From Phycisphaerales bacterium (GTDB taxonomy: Bacteria > Planctomycetota > Phycisphaerae > Phycisphaerales > SM1A02): 64,000 nucleotides of DNA. Location: contig JABAAL010000022.1 in assembly GCA_014238785.1 (NCBI GenBank), forward strand, positions 62,001 to 126,000, given 5' to 3'. Within the stretch, counting starts at the first letter, position 1. Each line of letters starts with the position of its first letter. Below the pieces are notes generated by a model. The model made no database searches. It worked only from the letters and a program-made list of their open reading frames with translations, and was not told where the DNA came from. Below are positions 36,055-45,237 of the stretch, piece after piece. Both the position numbers and the translations under genes were made by a program.

Positions 36055-37032
36055 ATGCGATGCAAAGCGTGTGATTACGATCTTTGGCATTGCACTGGGC
36101 GAAAGTGCCCCGAGTGCGGCTCACAATTTACACTGGCAGAATATGAATTTGAAAAAAATTCGATATTGTTTCATTGCCCACACTGCGATCATGGAGTTGA
36201 AGGGTACGGTGAGGCAGGCAAGCCATTCATGAGCCTTACTCAATGTGCGGTGTGCGGACTAGAAGTCAATCACGAAACGTTTATTATTCGTCCAAAACCG
36301 GGCACAGACGTTTCATCATTTGGTTCATTGCTGCCAATTCGATTGAAGAATGGCAATTGGTTTGCAAGATATTTTTCAACAGTGTGGCTCATAATGACGA
36401 GACCGCAAACAGCAATTAGTCGAGTTCCAGTACAAGAACCACTTTTGGTTGCATGGAAATTCATGCTTACCTCATTGCTTATTACAGCAGTCGCTTGGAT
36501 ATTACCAACGGCGTTCTTCTTTGTAGTTGGGAGTATTACAAGTTCAAGTATTTCTGACACCCTTGTAGTACTCGCTTTTTCTTTGTTGCAATTCTTTATC
36601 GTTTTTTCCCTTGTTGCTTTGTTTGCCATTTCTTGGGCACTATTGGCGCATGTATTACTGCAGATAACGGGCGGTAGTACTTTCACGATTCGCCGTACTG
36701 TGCAAGCGGTGCTCTATGGCGGCGCCACTTCGATAGTCGGAATTGTGCCGTGCCTTGGTAGTATTGCAAGTTTTATATGGTGGATTATTGCAACGACGAA
36801 TATGATTACAAGGGGGCAACGAGTTAGCGGTGGCAGGGCATCATTTGCAACATTACTAGGATCAATTTCGTTCTTTATTTTTGTATGTGGAGGGTATGTT
36901 TTGTTGATAATTGCAGTAACCGCTCCTTTAGCCGCAACAGCTCGTGCACGCGCTGCTGTACGACAGCAACAAATACAACAGCAACAGCAGCCAGAACTGG
37001 AATCGCCTAAAGAAGAACTTCTTATTGAGTGA
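36055..37032 (+). CDS. zinc-ribbon membrane protein, Yip1-like
   Basis: 325 aa. Two treble-clef/zinc-ribbon motifs at the N-terminus (CKACDYDL with CPECGSQF; CPHCDHG with CAVCGLEV) are followed by four or five membrane helices in the pattern of Yip1-family proteins, and a Gln-rich C-terminal tail. The function is unknown. It starts eight bases after ilvE and its end overlaps the end of mqnC on the other strand by 11 bases. Confidence 0.65.
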   Translation: MRCKACDYDLWHCTGRKCPECGSQFTLAEYEFEKNSILFHCPHCDHGVEGYGEAGKPFMSLTQCAVCGLEVNHETFIIRPKPGTDVSSFGSLLPIRLKNGNWFARYFSTVWLIMTRPQTAISRVPVQEPLLVAWKFMLTSLLITAVAWILPTAFFFVVGSITSSSISDTLVVLAFSLLQFFIVFSLVALFAISWALLAHVLLQITGGSTFTIRRTVQAVLYGGATSIVGIVPCLGSIASFIWWIIATTNMITRGQRVSGGRASFATLLGSISFFIFVCGGYVLLIIAVTAPLAATARARAAVRQQQIQQQQQPELESPKEELLIE

Positions 37033-38410
37033 CTGTTAAAGAAACAGTATTTAAAGAAACAGTATTGCAATCGGAAGTGTGCGAAACAAGTCGTTCCTTT
37101 TCTAATGCCGACCAATCGGTGACGAGTTTGTCAGGCGAGTTTTCGCCGTCATGAATTGAAAGGATGTCGTAGCGATTGTCTCGCTGAGCCGGCGTGAAGC
37201 CCGCTTCGCGAATAATGCGGCAAATTTTAGCCTCATCAAGGCAGTAGGTTGTACCCGCAGCACTTACAACATTTTCTTCAACCATCACGGAACCCATGTC
37301 GTTTGCACCGTAAAACAATGCTGTTTGTCCAATTGCTGGTCCCATTGTGACCCAACTTGAACCAATGGAGTACACGTTGTCGAGGAACAATCGGCTTAGG
37401 GCTTGCGTGCGTAAGTAGGAACTAGAACCTGCATAACGTACTTGTCTTCCGAACGCTGCACATGCAGATTTTTTGCCAGTGCCATCCAGTTTTGCAACTA
37501 CATCCCCGGGGAAAATTTCTGAGTCATCATTTGATGGAATCCACTCAGGGACTTTTCCAAGTGGCGAGTTTTCGGGTTGGAACGGCCACGATATAAATGC
37601 TTTGTATCGCCCGCCACCGGAGAAACCAAAGTCTGCGATGGAATTATCTTGCCATGTGCGGACCAAATCCATGTGATGGACGCGGTCGGCGATGCCTTCA
37701 ATATGCCCGAACATCATCGTTGCGCTTGTGTTCATGCCCAGTTCATGGGCAACGCGCATGACCGTGAGCCATACCTCTGCGTTGCATTTACCGAGACCAA
37801 TTTTCTCGCGCACTGCTGGTGCAAAAATTTCACCACCGCCACCGGGGATAGAGTGTAGGCCAGCTTCTTGGAGTTTTGTAAGTACCCAACGTATTTGCTC
37901 TTCAAGTGTATTTCCTGGAGTGTCAAAAAAGTTTACGAACTCAATAATTTCAGGCGGACTGAAAGCATGTACATGAAGTAGTGGAAATTTTTCGCGAATC
38001 AGGTTGAGCAACTCAACATACCATTCAATAGGCAAATCAGGATTCATGCCACCTTGCATTAATATTTGTGTTCCACCGATATCAACAACTCCCTGAATCT
38101 TTTGAAGGAGTGCATCGTATTCGAGTGTATAGGCATCTTCTTCGTCGCCATCTCGTCGAAAAGCACAGAAAGTGCATTTAGCGGTGCAAATATTCGTGTA
38201 ATTAATATTTCTATCGACGATGTACGTACGAATATGATCGCCATGGAGGGCACGGCATCTCTTGTCAGCCCAACGACCAAGTTCAAGCAGGGGCATTTCG
38301 TTGTAAAGCGCCAAGGCTTGCTCAGGTGTAATGCGCAAGTTGCCCTCAGCGACATCTTGTAAGACTAGCGTGTCAAAAATATTTGCAGTTGGTGCAGACG
38401 AAATTGCCAT
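37022..38410 (-). CDS. mqnC: cyclic dehypoxanthinyl futalosine synthase
   Basis: A radical SAM enzyme of futalosine-type menaquinone synthesis. The cluster motif CTAKCTFCAF follows RNINYTNI, and GGTQILMQGGMNPDLP is typical of MqnC rather than MqnE. At 462 aa it is longer than most relatives (~370), with an insertion around GDVVAKLDGTGKKS. The frame extends to 38464, but the homologous part begins just after ATG 38410, which has TATAAT six bases before it. The FTCD-like gene ends 14 bases upstream on the same strand. Confidence 0.9.
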   Translation of the reverse strand: MAISSAPTANIFDTLVLQDVAEGNLRITPEQALALYNEMPLLELGRWADKRCRALHGDHIRTYIVDRNINYTNICTAKCTFCAFRRDGDEEDAYTLEYDALLQKIQGVVDIGGTQILMQGGMNPDLPIEWYVELLNLIREKFPLLHVHAFSPPEIIEFVNFFDTPGNTLEEQIRWVLTKLQEAGLHSIPGGGGEIFAPAVREKIGLGKCNAEVWLTVMRVAHELGMNTSATMMFGHIEGIADRVHHMDLVRTWQDNSIADFGFSGGGRYKAFISWPFQPENSPLGKVPEWIPSNDDSEIFPGDVVAKLDGTGKKSACAAFGRQVRYAGSSSYLRTQALSRLFLDNVYSIGSSWVTMGPAIGQTALFYGANDMGSVMVEENVVSAAGTTYCLDEAKICRIIREAGFTPAQRDNRYDILSIHDGENSPDKLVTDWSALEKERLVSHTSDCNTVSLNTVSLTVTQ

Positions 38411-38424
38411 TTCGAGATTATACC

Positions 38425-39027
38425 CTAGCAGCCATCTTCGATGGTTTTGCAGAGCAATTGGCACTCTGAAAGCAGAGAGGTCGTTTTATTCTCGAGAGAA
38501 ATACGTTTCTGGTCGTCCTCTAACTGAAGCAAGTTGATTTCAACGTTGAGCCGCGCCGATCTTGCTGCTGCTTCTGCAAGAATGGCGGCAATTACTATAT
38601 CGCTTACGAGCATTGCATTTGTCTTACCGATGAGAGTTTGAATCGTTACAAGAATACGGTGACTGAGTTCCATTGTCTTCATCGGAACTGCAATTGCATG
38701 TTGAAGTGCATCGTCCCAAGAGGCAATTCGAATGGGGTCGTCTTTTTCGAGTTTCCAGAGCGAATTCATTGCTTCGTATGCTTTGGCATCTTCACCTGCC
38801 AGGGCAATCGATTCTTCTGATGCGGCTCTTAAAAAAGAAATACATTCATCGTGCAACTGTTTGTGCTGTACGTATTTCTTTTTTCCATCGGTGTACGCAA
38901 GAACCATCTGGCCAAGAGACGTTGAGAGTGCCGCCAAAAGTCCCGCAACTGCTCCGCCTCCGGGCGTTGGCTGTTTTGCAGCAAGCGCAGCAAGAAACTC
39001 GTTGACGGATTGCGTTCCAATATGCAT
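38425..39027 (-). CDS. cyclodeaminase/cyclohydrolase family protein
   Basis: A 200-aa helical protein of the FTCD C-terminal family (formiminotetrahydrofolate cyclodeaminase or methenyl-THF cyclohydrolase FchA). The conserved TPGGGAVAGLLAALSTSL is near the N-terminus, with SDIVIAAILAEAAARSARLN later. The ATG shares its A with the pheT stop (TGATG), so translation is coupled. Folate substrate is inferred from the family. Confidence 0.85.
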   Translation of the reverse strand: MHIGTQSVNEFLAALAAKQPTPGGGAVAGLLAALSTSLGQMVLAYTDGKKKYVQHKQLHDECISFLRAASEESIALAGEDAKAYEAMNSLWKLEKDDPIRIASWDDALQHAIAVPMKTMELSHRILVTIQTLIGKTNAMLVSDIVIAAILAEAAARSARLNVEINLLQLEDDQKRISLENKTTSLLSECQLLCKTIEDGC

Positions 39028-41048
39028 CACGATCGAATCTCCGCAGAGAATGTAGTTGTAAGCATCTCAATAGCCTTCGTTGCCGGCCCGTTCACTTCGT
39101 CGTGGGTGAGTGTTCGCTCGCTGTCACGGAATCGGAGTTTCAACGTTAATGATTTTTTGCCGTTCTCGATGTTTTTGCCTCTAAAAGTAGTGACAAACGA
39201 TACGTCTTCTAGGTGATCGATGTTCAACCCGATAAGTGCATTTTCGATTGCAGACCACTGTACCCCTTCATCGAGAATGAGTGAGAGGTCACGCTCGATT
39301 GCGGGTTGTTTTGGGAGTGGGTGCGACTGTACCTCTGGTGGATACGAAGCAAGCAATTCCCCGAGATAGAGTTGCGCAATATGCATCGTGTTTGGAAGAT
39401 TCCAACTCTTTTGTACCGATGTTGCAAGACGACCAACTCGACCTATAACAGTATCACCAATGAGAACATCGCCACCTGGTTCAAGCCACGGCGCGTTTTC
39501 ACTGAGATTGATCGAAACAGCGTTTGTTGCAGTAAGTAGATTACAGACGCGATCGATGACTCCTCGGATTTCACTAATTGCATCCTCTTCACTGGCGTCC
39601 ATTACAAGTGCAAGTTCGGTACGTTCGGAGTGCGAATCGCCTTCAAGCGCAAAGACCGAACCAAGTTCAGCAAGGCGAAGATGTTTCACGCCGTTGTCTT
39701 CGTTGTGTTTTCGTACGGTGAGTAAACTTGGAATGAGGGAGGGTCGTAGTGCAGGCTCCGCTGCAGCACGATCATCATCAATTGTGAGGGGCGTTTGTCC
39801 ACTGCATAAGAATTGCTCTGCTGCCTTTACTGAAACGAGGGAATGCGTGACACACTCAATGAATCCCATGCCCGCAAGGGAGTCTAAAATCACTTGCCTC
39901 CCCGCAGCTTCGCCGCCAGAGTCGGGTACTCTCACTTCTATAGAATCTTCGATGGCAATTTTTTCGTACCCGTGTACACGTCCAACTTCTTCGACAAGAT
40001 CAATTTCACGGTGGATATCGCCACGGAAGTAGGGGACGGTTGCAGAGACAACACCCTCGTTACAAGTTGCTTCAAAACCGACGGATAGTAAATGCTCTGC
40101 AATCAAATCATCAGAGATTTCGTTGCCTAATCGTTCTCTGCAATAGTCCGTACGCATATTGACAATAATTGGTTCTGGCAATGGTTTGCCATCGATAAGA
40201 ACGCCCTTGCAGAGTGTGCCTCCACCGACTTCAAGTAGGATGCCCGCGAGCCTGTCAGCACATGGTGCAACCTGTCTAGGACTTACACCTCGCTCAAATC
40301 GAAAACTGGAATCGCTTGCTATATTGTGTCGCCTACTCATTTCACGAACGATGACTGGGTCAAATGTTGCTGATTCGATGAGTATATTTTTTGTATCTGT
40401 TGTTACGGAAGTGTCGGCTCCACCCTTGACGCCAGCAAGGGCAACTGGTTTTTCTGCATCTGCGATAACAAGATCGTCGGTGGTTAATTTGATTGGCGTT
40501 GCATCTTCACCCAGTGGCAAAAAGGTTTCGCCATCGGTTGCTTTTCGCACGATGATTTTCCCCCCAGCAAGCTTGTCAAGGTCGAATACATGTGTCGGTT
40601 GGCCGTGTTCAAAAAGCACGAAGTTCGTTGCATCTACTACGGCGTTGCGTGGAGTATCCCCGCGATTTTCGATTTTGTTAGCGAGCCATGTTGGCGATTC
40701 TTTGACATCAACGCCTAGAATAACTCTTGCTGTATACAGTGGGCAGAGATCTTTTTCGTTGTTTTCGATTGATGTTGTTTCTTCAATAGGCGAGCCGCTC
40801 TCGTCCACAGCGTTGCTGGGTATACACAATTCATTATCCGTTCTTGCGGCTATTTCTCTCGCCAGACCTATGTGGCATGTGCAATCTCCACGATTTGAGG
40901 TCATCTCAAAATCTTGCCGAACATCACCATCTTTCAAATCATCCCGCCCTTCAAGGGGAAAACCAGCGGCGGTGAGCAACTCAGCCTGCTCTTCTGTGGA
41001 AACATTGTTTTTTAAATAGTCATTAATCCAGTTTGTAGTTACCAACAT
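39027..41048 (-). CDS. pheT: phenylalanyl-tRNA synthetase beta subunit, lacking the EMAP/OB domain
   Basis: 673 aa, against ~800 for the usual bacterial protein. After the first ~40 residues the sequence goes directly to DFEMTSNRGDCTCHIGLARE, so the tRNA-binding EMAP/OB domain that normally fills residues 40-150 is missing. The B3/B4 editing region (RGDTPRNAVVDATNFVLFEHG), the B5 domain, the class II core (SFRFERGVSP) and the C-terminal anticodon-binding FDX-ACB domain (AIERDLSLILDEGVQW) are present. pheS is not in the window. A TATTCT ends six bases before the ATG with no Shine-Dalgarno sequence. Confidence 0.93.
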   Translation of the reverse strand: MLVTTNWINDYLKNNVSTEEQAELLTAAGFPLEGRDDLKDGDVRQDFEMTSNRGDCTCHIGLAREIAARTDNELCIPSNAVDESGSPIEETTSIENNEKDLCPLYTARVILGVDVKESPTWLANKIENRGDTPRNAVVDATNFVLFEHGQPTHVFDLDKLAGGKIIVRKATDGETFLPLGEDATPIKLTTDDLVIADAEKPVALAGVKGGADTSVTTDTKNILIESATFDPVIVREMSRRHNIASDSSFRFERGVSPRQVAPCADRLAGILLEVGGGTLCKGVLIDGKPLPEPIIVNMRTDYCRERLGNEISDDLIAEHLLSVGFEATCNEGVVSATVPYFRGDIHREIDLVEEVGRVHGYEKIAIEDSIEVRVPDSGGEAAGRQVILDSLAGMGFIECVTHSLVSVKAAEQFLCSGQTPLTIDDDRAAAEPALRPSLIPSLLTVRKHNEDNGVKHLRLAELGSVFALEGDSHSERTELALVMDASEEDAISEIRGVIDRVCNLLTATNAVSINLSENAPWLEPGGDVLIGDTVIGRVGRLATSVQKSWNLPNTMHIAQLYLGELLASYPPEVQSHPLPKQPAIERDLSLILDEGVQWSAIENALIGLNIDHLEDVSFVTTFRGKNIENGKKSLTLKLRFRDSERTLTHDEVNGPATKAIEMLTTTFSAEIRS

Positions 41049-41083
41049 TGCTGCAGAATAACTCTTTATGGCGCGGGGGAAGT

Positions 41084-41460
41084 CTATTTTTGAGATTGAT
41101 TATGAAGCTTTTTGCGTCTCTTTTGTGTTAGACCTAGCGTGAGAGTTGTAAGGATAATAATGAGCGTGCTGGCATACGTAGAAAATTGAATTGTGTGCGC
41201 AAAGCTAAATACAATAACTGTAAACCAAGCAGCGCTTAGACCTATCAGCGAAGGGGAATTTCGTACACATTGTATGGAACGCAGTAAACCAAGGGATGCG
41301 AATGCAAACATCAGGGCAATTCCAATAAGTCCTTGTTCTATTGCTGTTGCAAGCATGGTGGAGTGAGGTTCTGGAGTGATAAAACCCTCAACATCGGTGC
41401 CTGGGGTATTTGTCCATAAATTAAGTAAAACAAGTCCTAAGTACCGTGCTGTGTTGCTTA
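41084..41460 (-). pseudogene. remnant resembling the C-terminus of an O-antigen ligase-like membrane protein
   Basis: About 125 codons encode three or four membrane helices with NTARYLGLVLLNLW, EGFITPEPHSTMLATAIEQG and LIGIALMFAFASLGLL, a layout like the HN-containing loop and following helices of Wzy/O-antigen ligase proteins. The open frame runs on to 41842, but the part beyond ~41460 is antisense to a convincing lipoprotein gene and has no membrane character. It has no credible start of its own, so I read it as a 5'-truncated relic. Confidence 0.4.
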
Positions 41461-41481
41461 AGAGTAGGTATTCTGCGTGGA

Positions 41482-42081
41482 ATGTTACGGCTTCAACGTA
41501 TCGTCTTTTCAATTTTGTTGGCACTCCTGTTTGCAGGATGTACCGCAAACCCTCCCGTGACCGATCCGCTGTCGGTTGCTCCCAATGATTTTTCACTTGA
41601 TGTGACTGTCGTAACCACAGAACCACACACGCTTGCACATATGAGATCGTCAAGGTTTGTTGTTTTTCCAGATGGAGCGCTGCACCATGGCGATGAAGAT
41701 GGTTGGGGACCAAACACACTTCCAGCTCGAACGCGCTTGCTCTCAAGGGAGCAAATCGCAAAGATATGGATGCGTCTTGATCAAATGGGAATGGCATCTT
41801 CAGCCAGAGCGGATGAAACTGTGAATTTTCAACTACTTCCAAGACCCAAAGATGGCTCTGTGTATATGATCGCGGTCAACAGCGAGGGTGAATATTGGAA
41901 TTTCATTCGGTACATTGGAAGCGACAAGCCAGCAGACACCGAATTTAAAAGTCTCATTCAACTACTCGCTGACTACGCTTGGTCGACTGATCAGCCTGAT
42001 GTTGAAGGGTACGAAGAACCAATTCGATACAACCTTGGAGGCAATCCATACGAGCGTTACTCTCAAGGCGAAGTTCCGTGA
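41482..42081 (+). CDS. lipoprotein of unknown function
   Basis: 199 aa with a clear lipoprotein signal (IVFSILLALLFAGC). The mature part has VVFPDGALHHGDEDGWGP and LSREQIAKIWMRLDQMG, a layout also seen in the next lipoprotein (a Gly-rich beta segment followed by a helix beginning with ...EQ), so the two are probably paralogues. ATG 41482 is used because the signal peptide begins there. The next gene overlaps by four bases, and a carbonic anhydrase gene follows. Confidence 0.7.
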   Translation: MLRLQRIVFSILLALLFAGCTANPPVTDPLSVAPNDFSLDVTVVTTEPHTLAHMRSSRFVVFPDGALHHGDEDGWGPNTLPARTRLLSREQIAKIWMRLDQMGMASSARADETVNFQLLPRPKDGSVYMIAVNSEGEYWNFIRYIGSDKPADTEFKSLIQLLADYAWSTDQPDVEGYEEPIRYNLGGNPYERYSQGEVP

Positions 42082-42554
42082 GATCGGTTTGCTATGCATG
42101 TCTTGCATTGTTCTTAGGTTGTCAACAACCATATCGGGGTACTTTATTGCAATTAGAAATGGTCGCACCTCAACAAGCAGTGCTAATAAAAGTTGAAAAT
42201 GAAAAAACAGTTTCGTATGGTGGTGGCATCAATGCAGTCGAAGGCAAAACGACATGGAGTGGCGAACTGGGCGAAGAGCAACAAAAAAAATATGTCTCAT
42301 TAGTCGATGATACGGCTTGGGCAACAGCCTCGCAGAGAAACGATGATTCTGTTGGTTCTGGTCACTATAAAATTCGCATTCGTACTAACAACTATGTTAC
42401 TAAAAAATTCACCCTTTCTTTAACAGACAAGAAAGCAACGTCACTGTATGATTTTTTAATGAAAGTGGCTGATTCTCGTTTTGAGAAACATATAGAATCG
42501 TTGCCAAAACCCAATATGGATGTGATTATTGATAGGAAGTTGAACCAAAAATGA
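42078..42554 (+). CDS. lipoprotein of unknown function, paralogue of the preceding one
   Basis: 158 aa from a GTG inside GTGA, overlapping the previous stop. It has a short lipoprotein signal (ACLALFLGC). The mature part (VSYGGGINAVEGKTTWSGEL, then EEQQKKYVSLVDDTAW) parallels the preceding lipoprotein in order and spacing. The function is unknown. It overlaps the carbonic anhydrase gene by four bases. Confidence 0.68.
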   Translation: MRSVCYACLALFLGCQQPYRGTLLQLEMVAPQQAVLIKVENEKTVSYGGGINAVEGKTTWSGELGEEQQKKYVSLVDDTAWATASQRNDDSVGSGHYKIRIRTNNYVTKKFTLSLTDKKATSLYDFLMKVADSRFEKHIESLPKPNMDVIIDRKLNQK

Positions 42555-43105
42555 CTCCAGAATTAGCGCTCCAAAATCTCCTTGAAGGAAACAAAAGGTA
42601 CGTAGAGGGATGTCTCACTTCAAATAATTTGCCAGAAAATCGTTCGATACTCGCGAAAGGTCAAGCCCCCATTGCATCAATAATTCGCTGCTCCGACTCG
42701 AGAGTGGCACCCGAAATTGTTTTTGATCAGCCGCTTGGTAGGTTATTTGTATGTGGTGTAGCGGGTAATATCCCAACGCCTGAGATTATTGAAAGTCTAG
42801 AGTATGCAATGAACCACCTCGGCGTTTCACTCATTGTCATCATGGGACACACATCATGCGGCGCAATCAGTGCAGCCTTGCACAACGAATTTGTAGATGG
42901 ATTGTTTGCACAAATTGCGCTCTCGCCGAATCCCGATCCGGACGAATGTGCTGCGCACAATGCTGAGCAGGGGATTTCGACAATTTTGGGAAGTTCTATA
43001 CAGATAGAAGAGGCAGTAAAAAACGGTTTCGTTCAAATTGTTGCTGGCGTTCAGGATATTGCCAGCGGTGAATTTGATTTGGTTGCGCAAACTCAGTTGA
43101 ATTGA
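42551..43105 (+). CDS. beta-class carbonic anhydrase
   Basis: 184 aa, interconverting CO2 and bicarbonate. The zinc ligands are in IIRCSDSRVAPE (Cys and Asp/Arg dyad) and GHTSCGAISAAL (His and Cys). There is no signal peptide, so it is cytoplasmic. It is the last gene of a three-gene coupled operon with two lipoproteins, an unusual association. Its stop overlaps the next, opposite gene by 13 bases. Confidence 0.93.
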   Translation: MTPELALQNLLEGNKRYVEGCLTSNNLPENRSILAKGQAPIASIIRCSDSRVAPEIVFDQPLGRLFVCGVAGNIPTPEIIESLEYAMNHLGVSLIVIMGHTSCGAISAALHNEFVDGLFAQIALSPNPDPDECAAHNAEQGISTILGSSIQIEEAVKNGFVQIVAGVQDIASGEFDLVAQTQLN

Positions 43106-43488
43106 TTTTTATCAGCACCGAAGAAGCCAACCTTTATTCCATTTTCTCTGAGGTACCGCGTTGCTCGCGTGTTGACAAGAACCAGCACAATAATGCCGAA
43201 GCAGGGGATCAAACAAAGCAATCCATTGATGACTCCAAGGATTGTTGAGTTGTAGACATTTGCGGCAAGTAAAATGATGAAGATAAATGCTGCGAAGTTG
43301 GTGATGTAATACAAGGTTGAGGGGATGTCATATAACTCGTGGTTAAAAATGGAAGCGTCACCGGCATATAGATCGTATGCTCCCATCAATACGAAGATAA
43401 TCATGAGACCGATACAAAGAAGCAGTTGCTGCTGATTGACAGCGATTCGTTTAAGTCGCGTTTCATCCGTGTTTCTAAATAGTGTCAT
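43093..43488 (-). CDS. small integral membrane protein, unknown
   Basis: 131 aa with three or four hydrophobic segments (IGLMIIFVLMGAYDLYAG, NFAAFIFIILLAANVY, LGVINGLLCLIPCFGIIVLV) and a basic C-terminus. AAGGAGG stands eight bases before the ATG, one of the best ribosome binding sites in the window. No family recognised. Confidence 0.65.
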   Translation of the reverse strand: MTLFRNTDETRLKRIAVNQQQLLLCIGLMIIFVLMGAYDLYAGDASIFNHELYDIPSTLYYITNFAAFIFIILLAANVYNSTILGVINGLLCLIPCFGIIVLVLVNTRATRYLRENGIKVGFFGADKNQFN

Positions 43489-43578
43489 GGGTCATCCTCC
43501 TTAGCCTAAGTAAATACTAGTAGAAAAAACAATACCCCCTGAGTTCCAAATTAATTCAATGTAATTACCTATGGTGTT

Positions 43579-44154
43579 TCACTCGGTGGAATGCAGAAGA
43601 ATGTCAATACGGTCGGTAATTTCGGGCGCAAGAGGCTCAACTCTCGAACCAAAAAATGCAACAGGCGTACCATTCTTGTCAATCAAGTATTTGCCGAAGT
43701 TCCATTCAGGCAGGGCGCCCGTTGCGCTGAGGAGATCACCATACAAAGAGCATTGAGCATCACCTTCTGTCACGCTTACTTTTTCCATAATCGGAAACGT
43801 TGCGCCGTATCCCGTGGCGCATGCAGTAATAGTTTCTGCATCGCCCGGTTCTTGACCGCCAAAGTCATTGCATGGAAAACCAACAACCGAAAAGCCTTGC
43901 GACGCATATCGTTCATAAAGAGCTTGGAGGTCTCCGTATTGCGGGGTGAGCCCGCACTTACTTGCAAGGTTTACAACGAGCGTAACTTTTCCATTAAAGG
44001 TGTTCTTATCAACTGGATTGCCATGCAAATCGTTGAAAGGGTGGTCGTAAATATTCATAGCGGTATCCTTTTGAACAGGCACATCAATAATTCTAGAGTC
44101 GCAGGAGGTCAACATTGCAAGTAGCGATGTAAATAGTGCGTATAATTTATTCAC
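43579..44154 (-). CDS. lipoprotein glutathione peroxidase
   Basis: 191 aa. A lipoprotein-type signal (LLAMLTSC) precedes the GPx fold: LVVNLASKCGLTPQY with the peroxidatic cysteine, GFPCNDFGGQEP with the conserved Gln, and WNFGKYLIDKNG with the Trp/Asn. It has Cys, not Sec. Envelope location suggests protection of lipids from peroxides with thioredoxin-like reductants. It overlaps the thioredoxin-fold gene before it by eight bases. Confidence 0.9.
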   Translation of the reverse strand: MNKLYALFTSLLAMLTSCDSRIIDVPVQKDTAMNIYDHPFNDLHGNPVDKNTFNGKVTLVVNLASKCGLTPQYGDLQALYERYASQGFSVVGFPCNDFGGQEPGDAETITACATGYGATFPIMEKVSVTEGDAQCSLYGDLLSATGALPEWNFGKYLIDKNGTPVAFFGSRVEPLAPEITDRIDILLHSTE

Positions 44155-45181
44155 CAGTTTGCATCTTAGTCTTTATCGGTGGAAGCAGCGCATCAATCGA
44201 TTTGTCCAGTAATTGAAAGTCATTATTTTCTTGTGCAAACTGTTTTTCTTCACTTGGGAAAAGTACAGGGCCCGGATGCACAAACCGCACGATTCCTTCT
44301 TTGTCAATGAGGATAGAAAAAGAAGTTGCTGGGCGTTTCCCAGATTTGAGCCACCATTTTTTTAATTGCGACCAATCACCGTCGATGACAACTTCGCCGT
44401 TAAACTGGCGGGCATTTGCCAGCGTTGCCACCTCTTCTTTTGTTATAGTTTTCGATGGTGGTTTTGGGTGATATACACCAACAACGTTTAATCCACGGTT
44501 TTTATATTTTTTTCGTAATAACTCTAGTGCGGGCAAACTCGCTTGGCAATGCGGGCATGTATCTGTCCACCAACGGTACAAGGTAAGTGGAGCGGAGGAT
44601 TCGCCAAAGGCAGGTTTTTTCAATTTGGTTCCAACAAGTTCTTGACCACCACGGTTACTTGGAAGAAGTTCATACGCAGGCTCATCGATAAGCATGTTGA
44701 GTAAATCCTCTCCTTGCTTTACTTGCAATTGAAAACCATTAAATCGCACGATGCCTTGCTTGTCAATCAATACTGTCCAAGGTGTGCCGCCACTTCGATA
44801 CGTGCGCATAAGTGGGGATGGCGTTCCGGAAGCTCCGTCGTGACCAACTGGAATATCCAATCCAAATGAAATCACATCAGCAAGGGCTCGTTCCTTTGTA
44901 TTTGTACTAAAACCTTCAAAGACAGTTTGTATAGCAATGAAATTTACTTCAGGAAATTCCTTTTTCATTTTTTTCAATGTCGGAAATCCGTGGCTATGAC
45001 ACCCGGGACACCACGACTGGAAGAAGAAAAGATAGTTCACCATTCCTTTTTTAATTGTTGGTGTGACATCATTGTTGGTGTGTATCCATGCAACATCCCG
45101 AAGCGTTGGTGCTTCTTTGCCCACGATCCCTCTTACAGGCGTTTGTAAGGCAATCACTACACAAAGTACTTGAAGAAACAT
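44147..45181 (-). CDS. exported protein with two thioredoxin-like domains
   Basis: 344 aa with a short signal peptide. Domain 1 (about 20-165) has FQSWCPGCHSHGFPTL, domain 2 (about 185-330) has RWWTDTCPHCQASLPAL; both are TlpA/redoxin-like and both have a strand ending in VLIDKQGIVRF or ILIDKEGIVRF, so one is a duplicate of the other. Likely a periplasmic thiol reductant or oxidant, possibly the electron donor of the glutathione peroxidase encoded in the overlapping next gene. TTGAAC-17-TACAAT ends six bases before its ATG, with no Shine-Dalgarno sequence. Confidence 0.87.
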   Translation of the reverse strand: MFLQVLCVVIALQTPVRGIVGKEAPTLRDVAWIHTNNDVTPTIKKGMVNYLFFFQSWCPGCHSHGFPTLKKMKKEFPEVNFIAIQTVFEGFSTNTKERALADVISFGLDIPVGHDGASGTPSPLMRTYRSGGTPWTVLIDKQGIVRFNGFQLQVKQGEDLLNMLIDEPAYELLPSNRGGQELVGTKLKKPAFGESSAPLTLYRWWTDTCPHCQASLPALELLRKKYKNRGLNVVGVYHPKPPSKTITKEEVATLANARQFNGEVVIDGDWSQLKKWWLKSGKRPATSFSILIDKEGIVRFVHPGPVLFPSEEKQFAQENNDFQLLDKSIDALLPPIKTKMQTGE

Positions 45182-45187
45182 ATTTGT

Positions 45188-45237
45188 ATTGTACCCTCAC
45201 TGTGACTTGAGTTCAAAAGCAAAACTTGAATTACAAT
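45188..45237. promoter_or_regulatory. overlapping divergent promoters, both predicted leaderless
   Basis: Minus strand: TTGAAC (45216-45211), 17-base spacer, TACAAT (45193-45188), then six bases to ATG 45181. Plus strand: TTGAGT (45207-45212), 19-base spacer, TACAAT (45232-45237), then six bases to ATG 45244. The two -35 hexamers overlap, so the divergent genes may compete for polymerase. Neither gene has a Shine-Dalgarno sequence. Confidence 0.55.

Noticed and set aside
40159-41019. 286-codon ORF antisense to pheT (and 39,388-40,032)
   Set aside because: Both are shadows of pheT; no start signal or family.
41461-41842. The upstream half of the minus-strand frame at 41084-41842
   Set aside because: It is antisense to a lipoprotein gene with a clear lipobox and has no membrane character, so only the downstream part is kept as a remnant.
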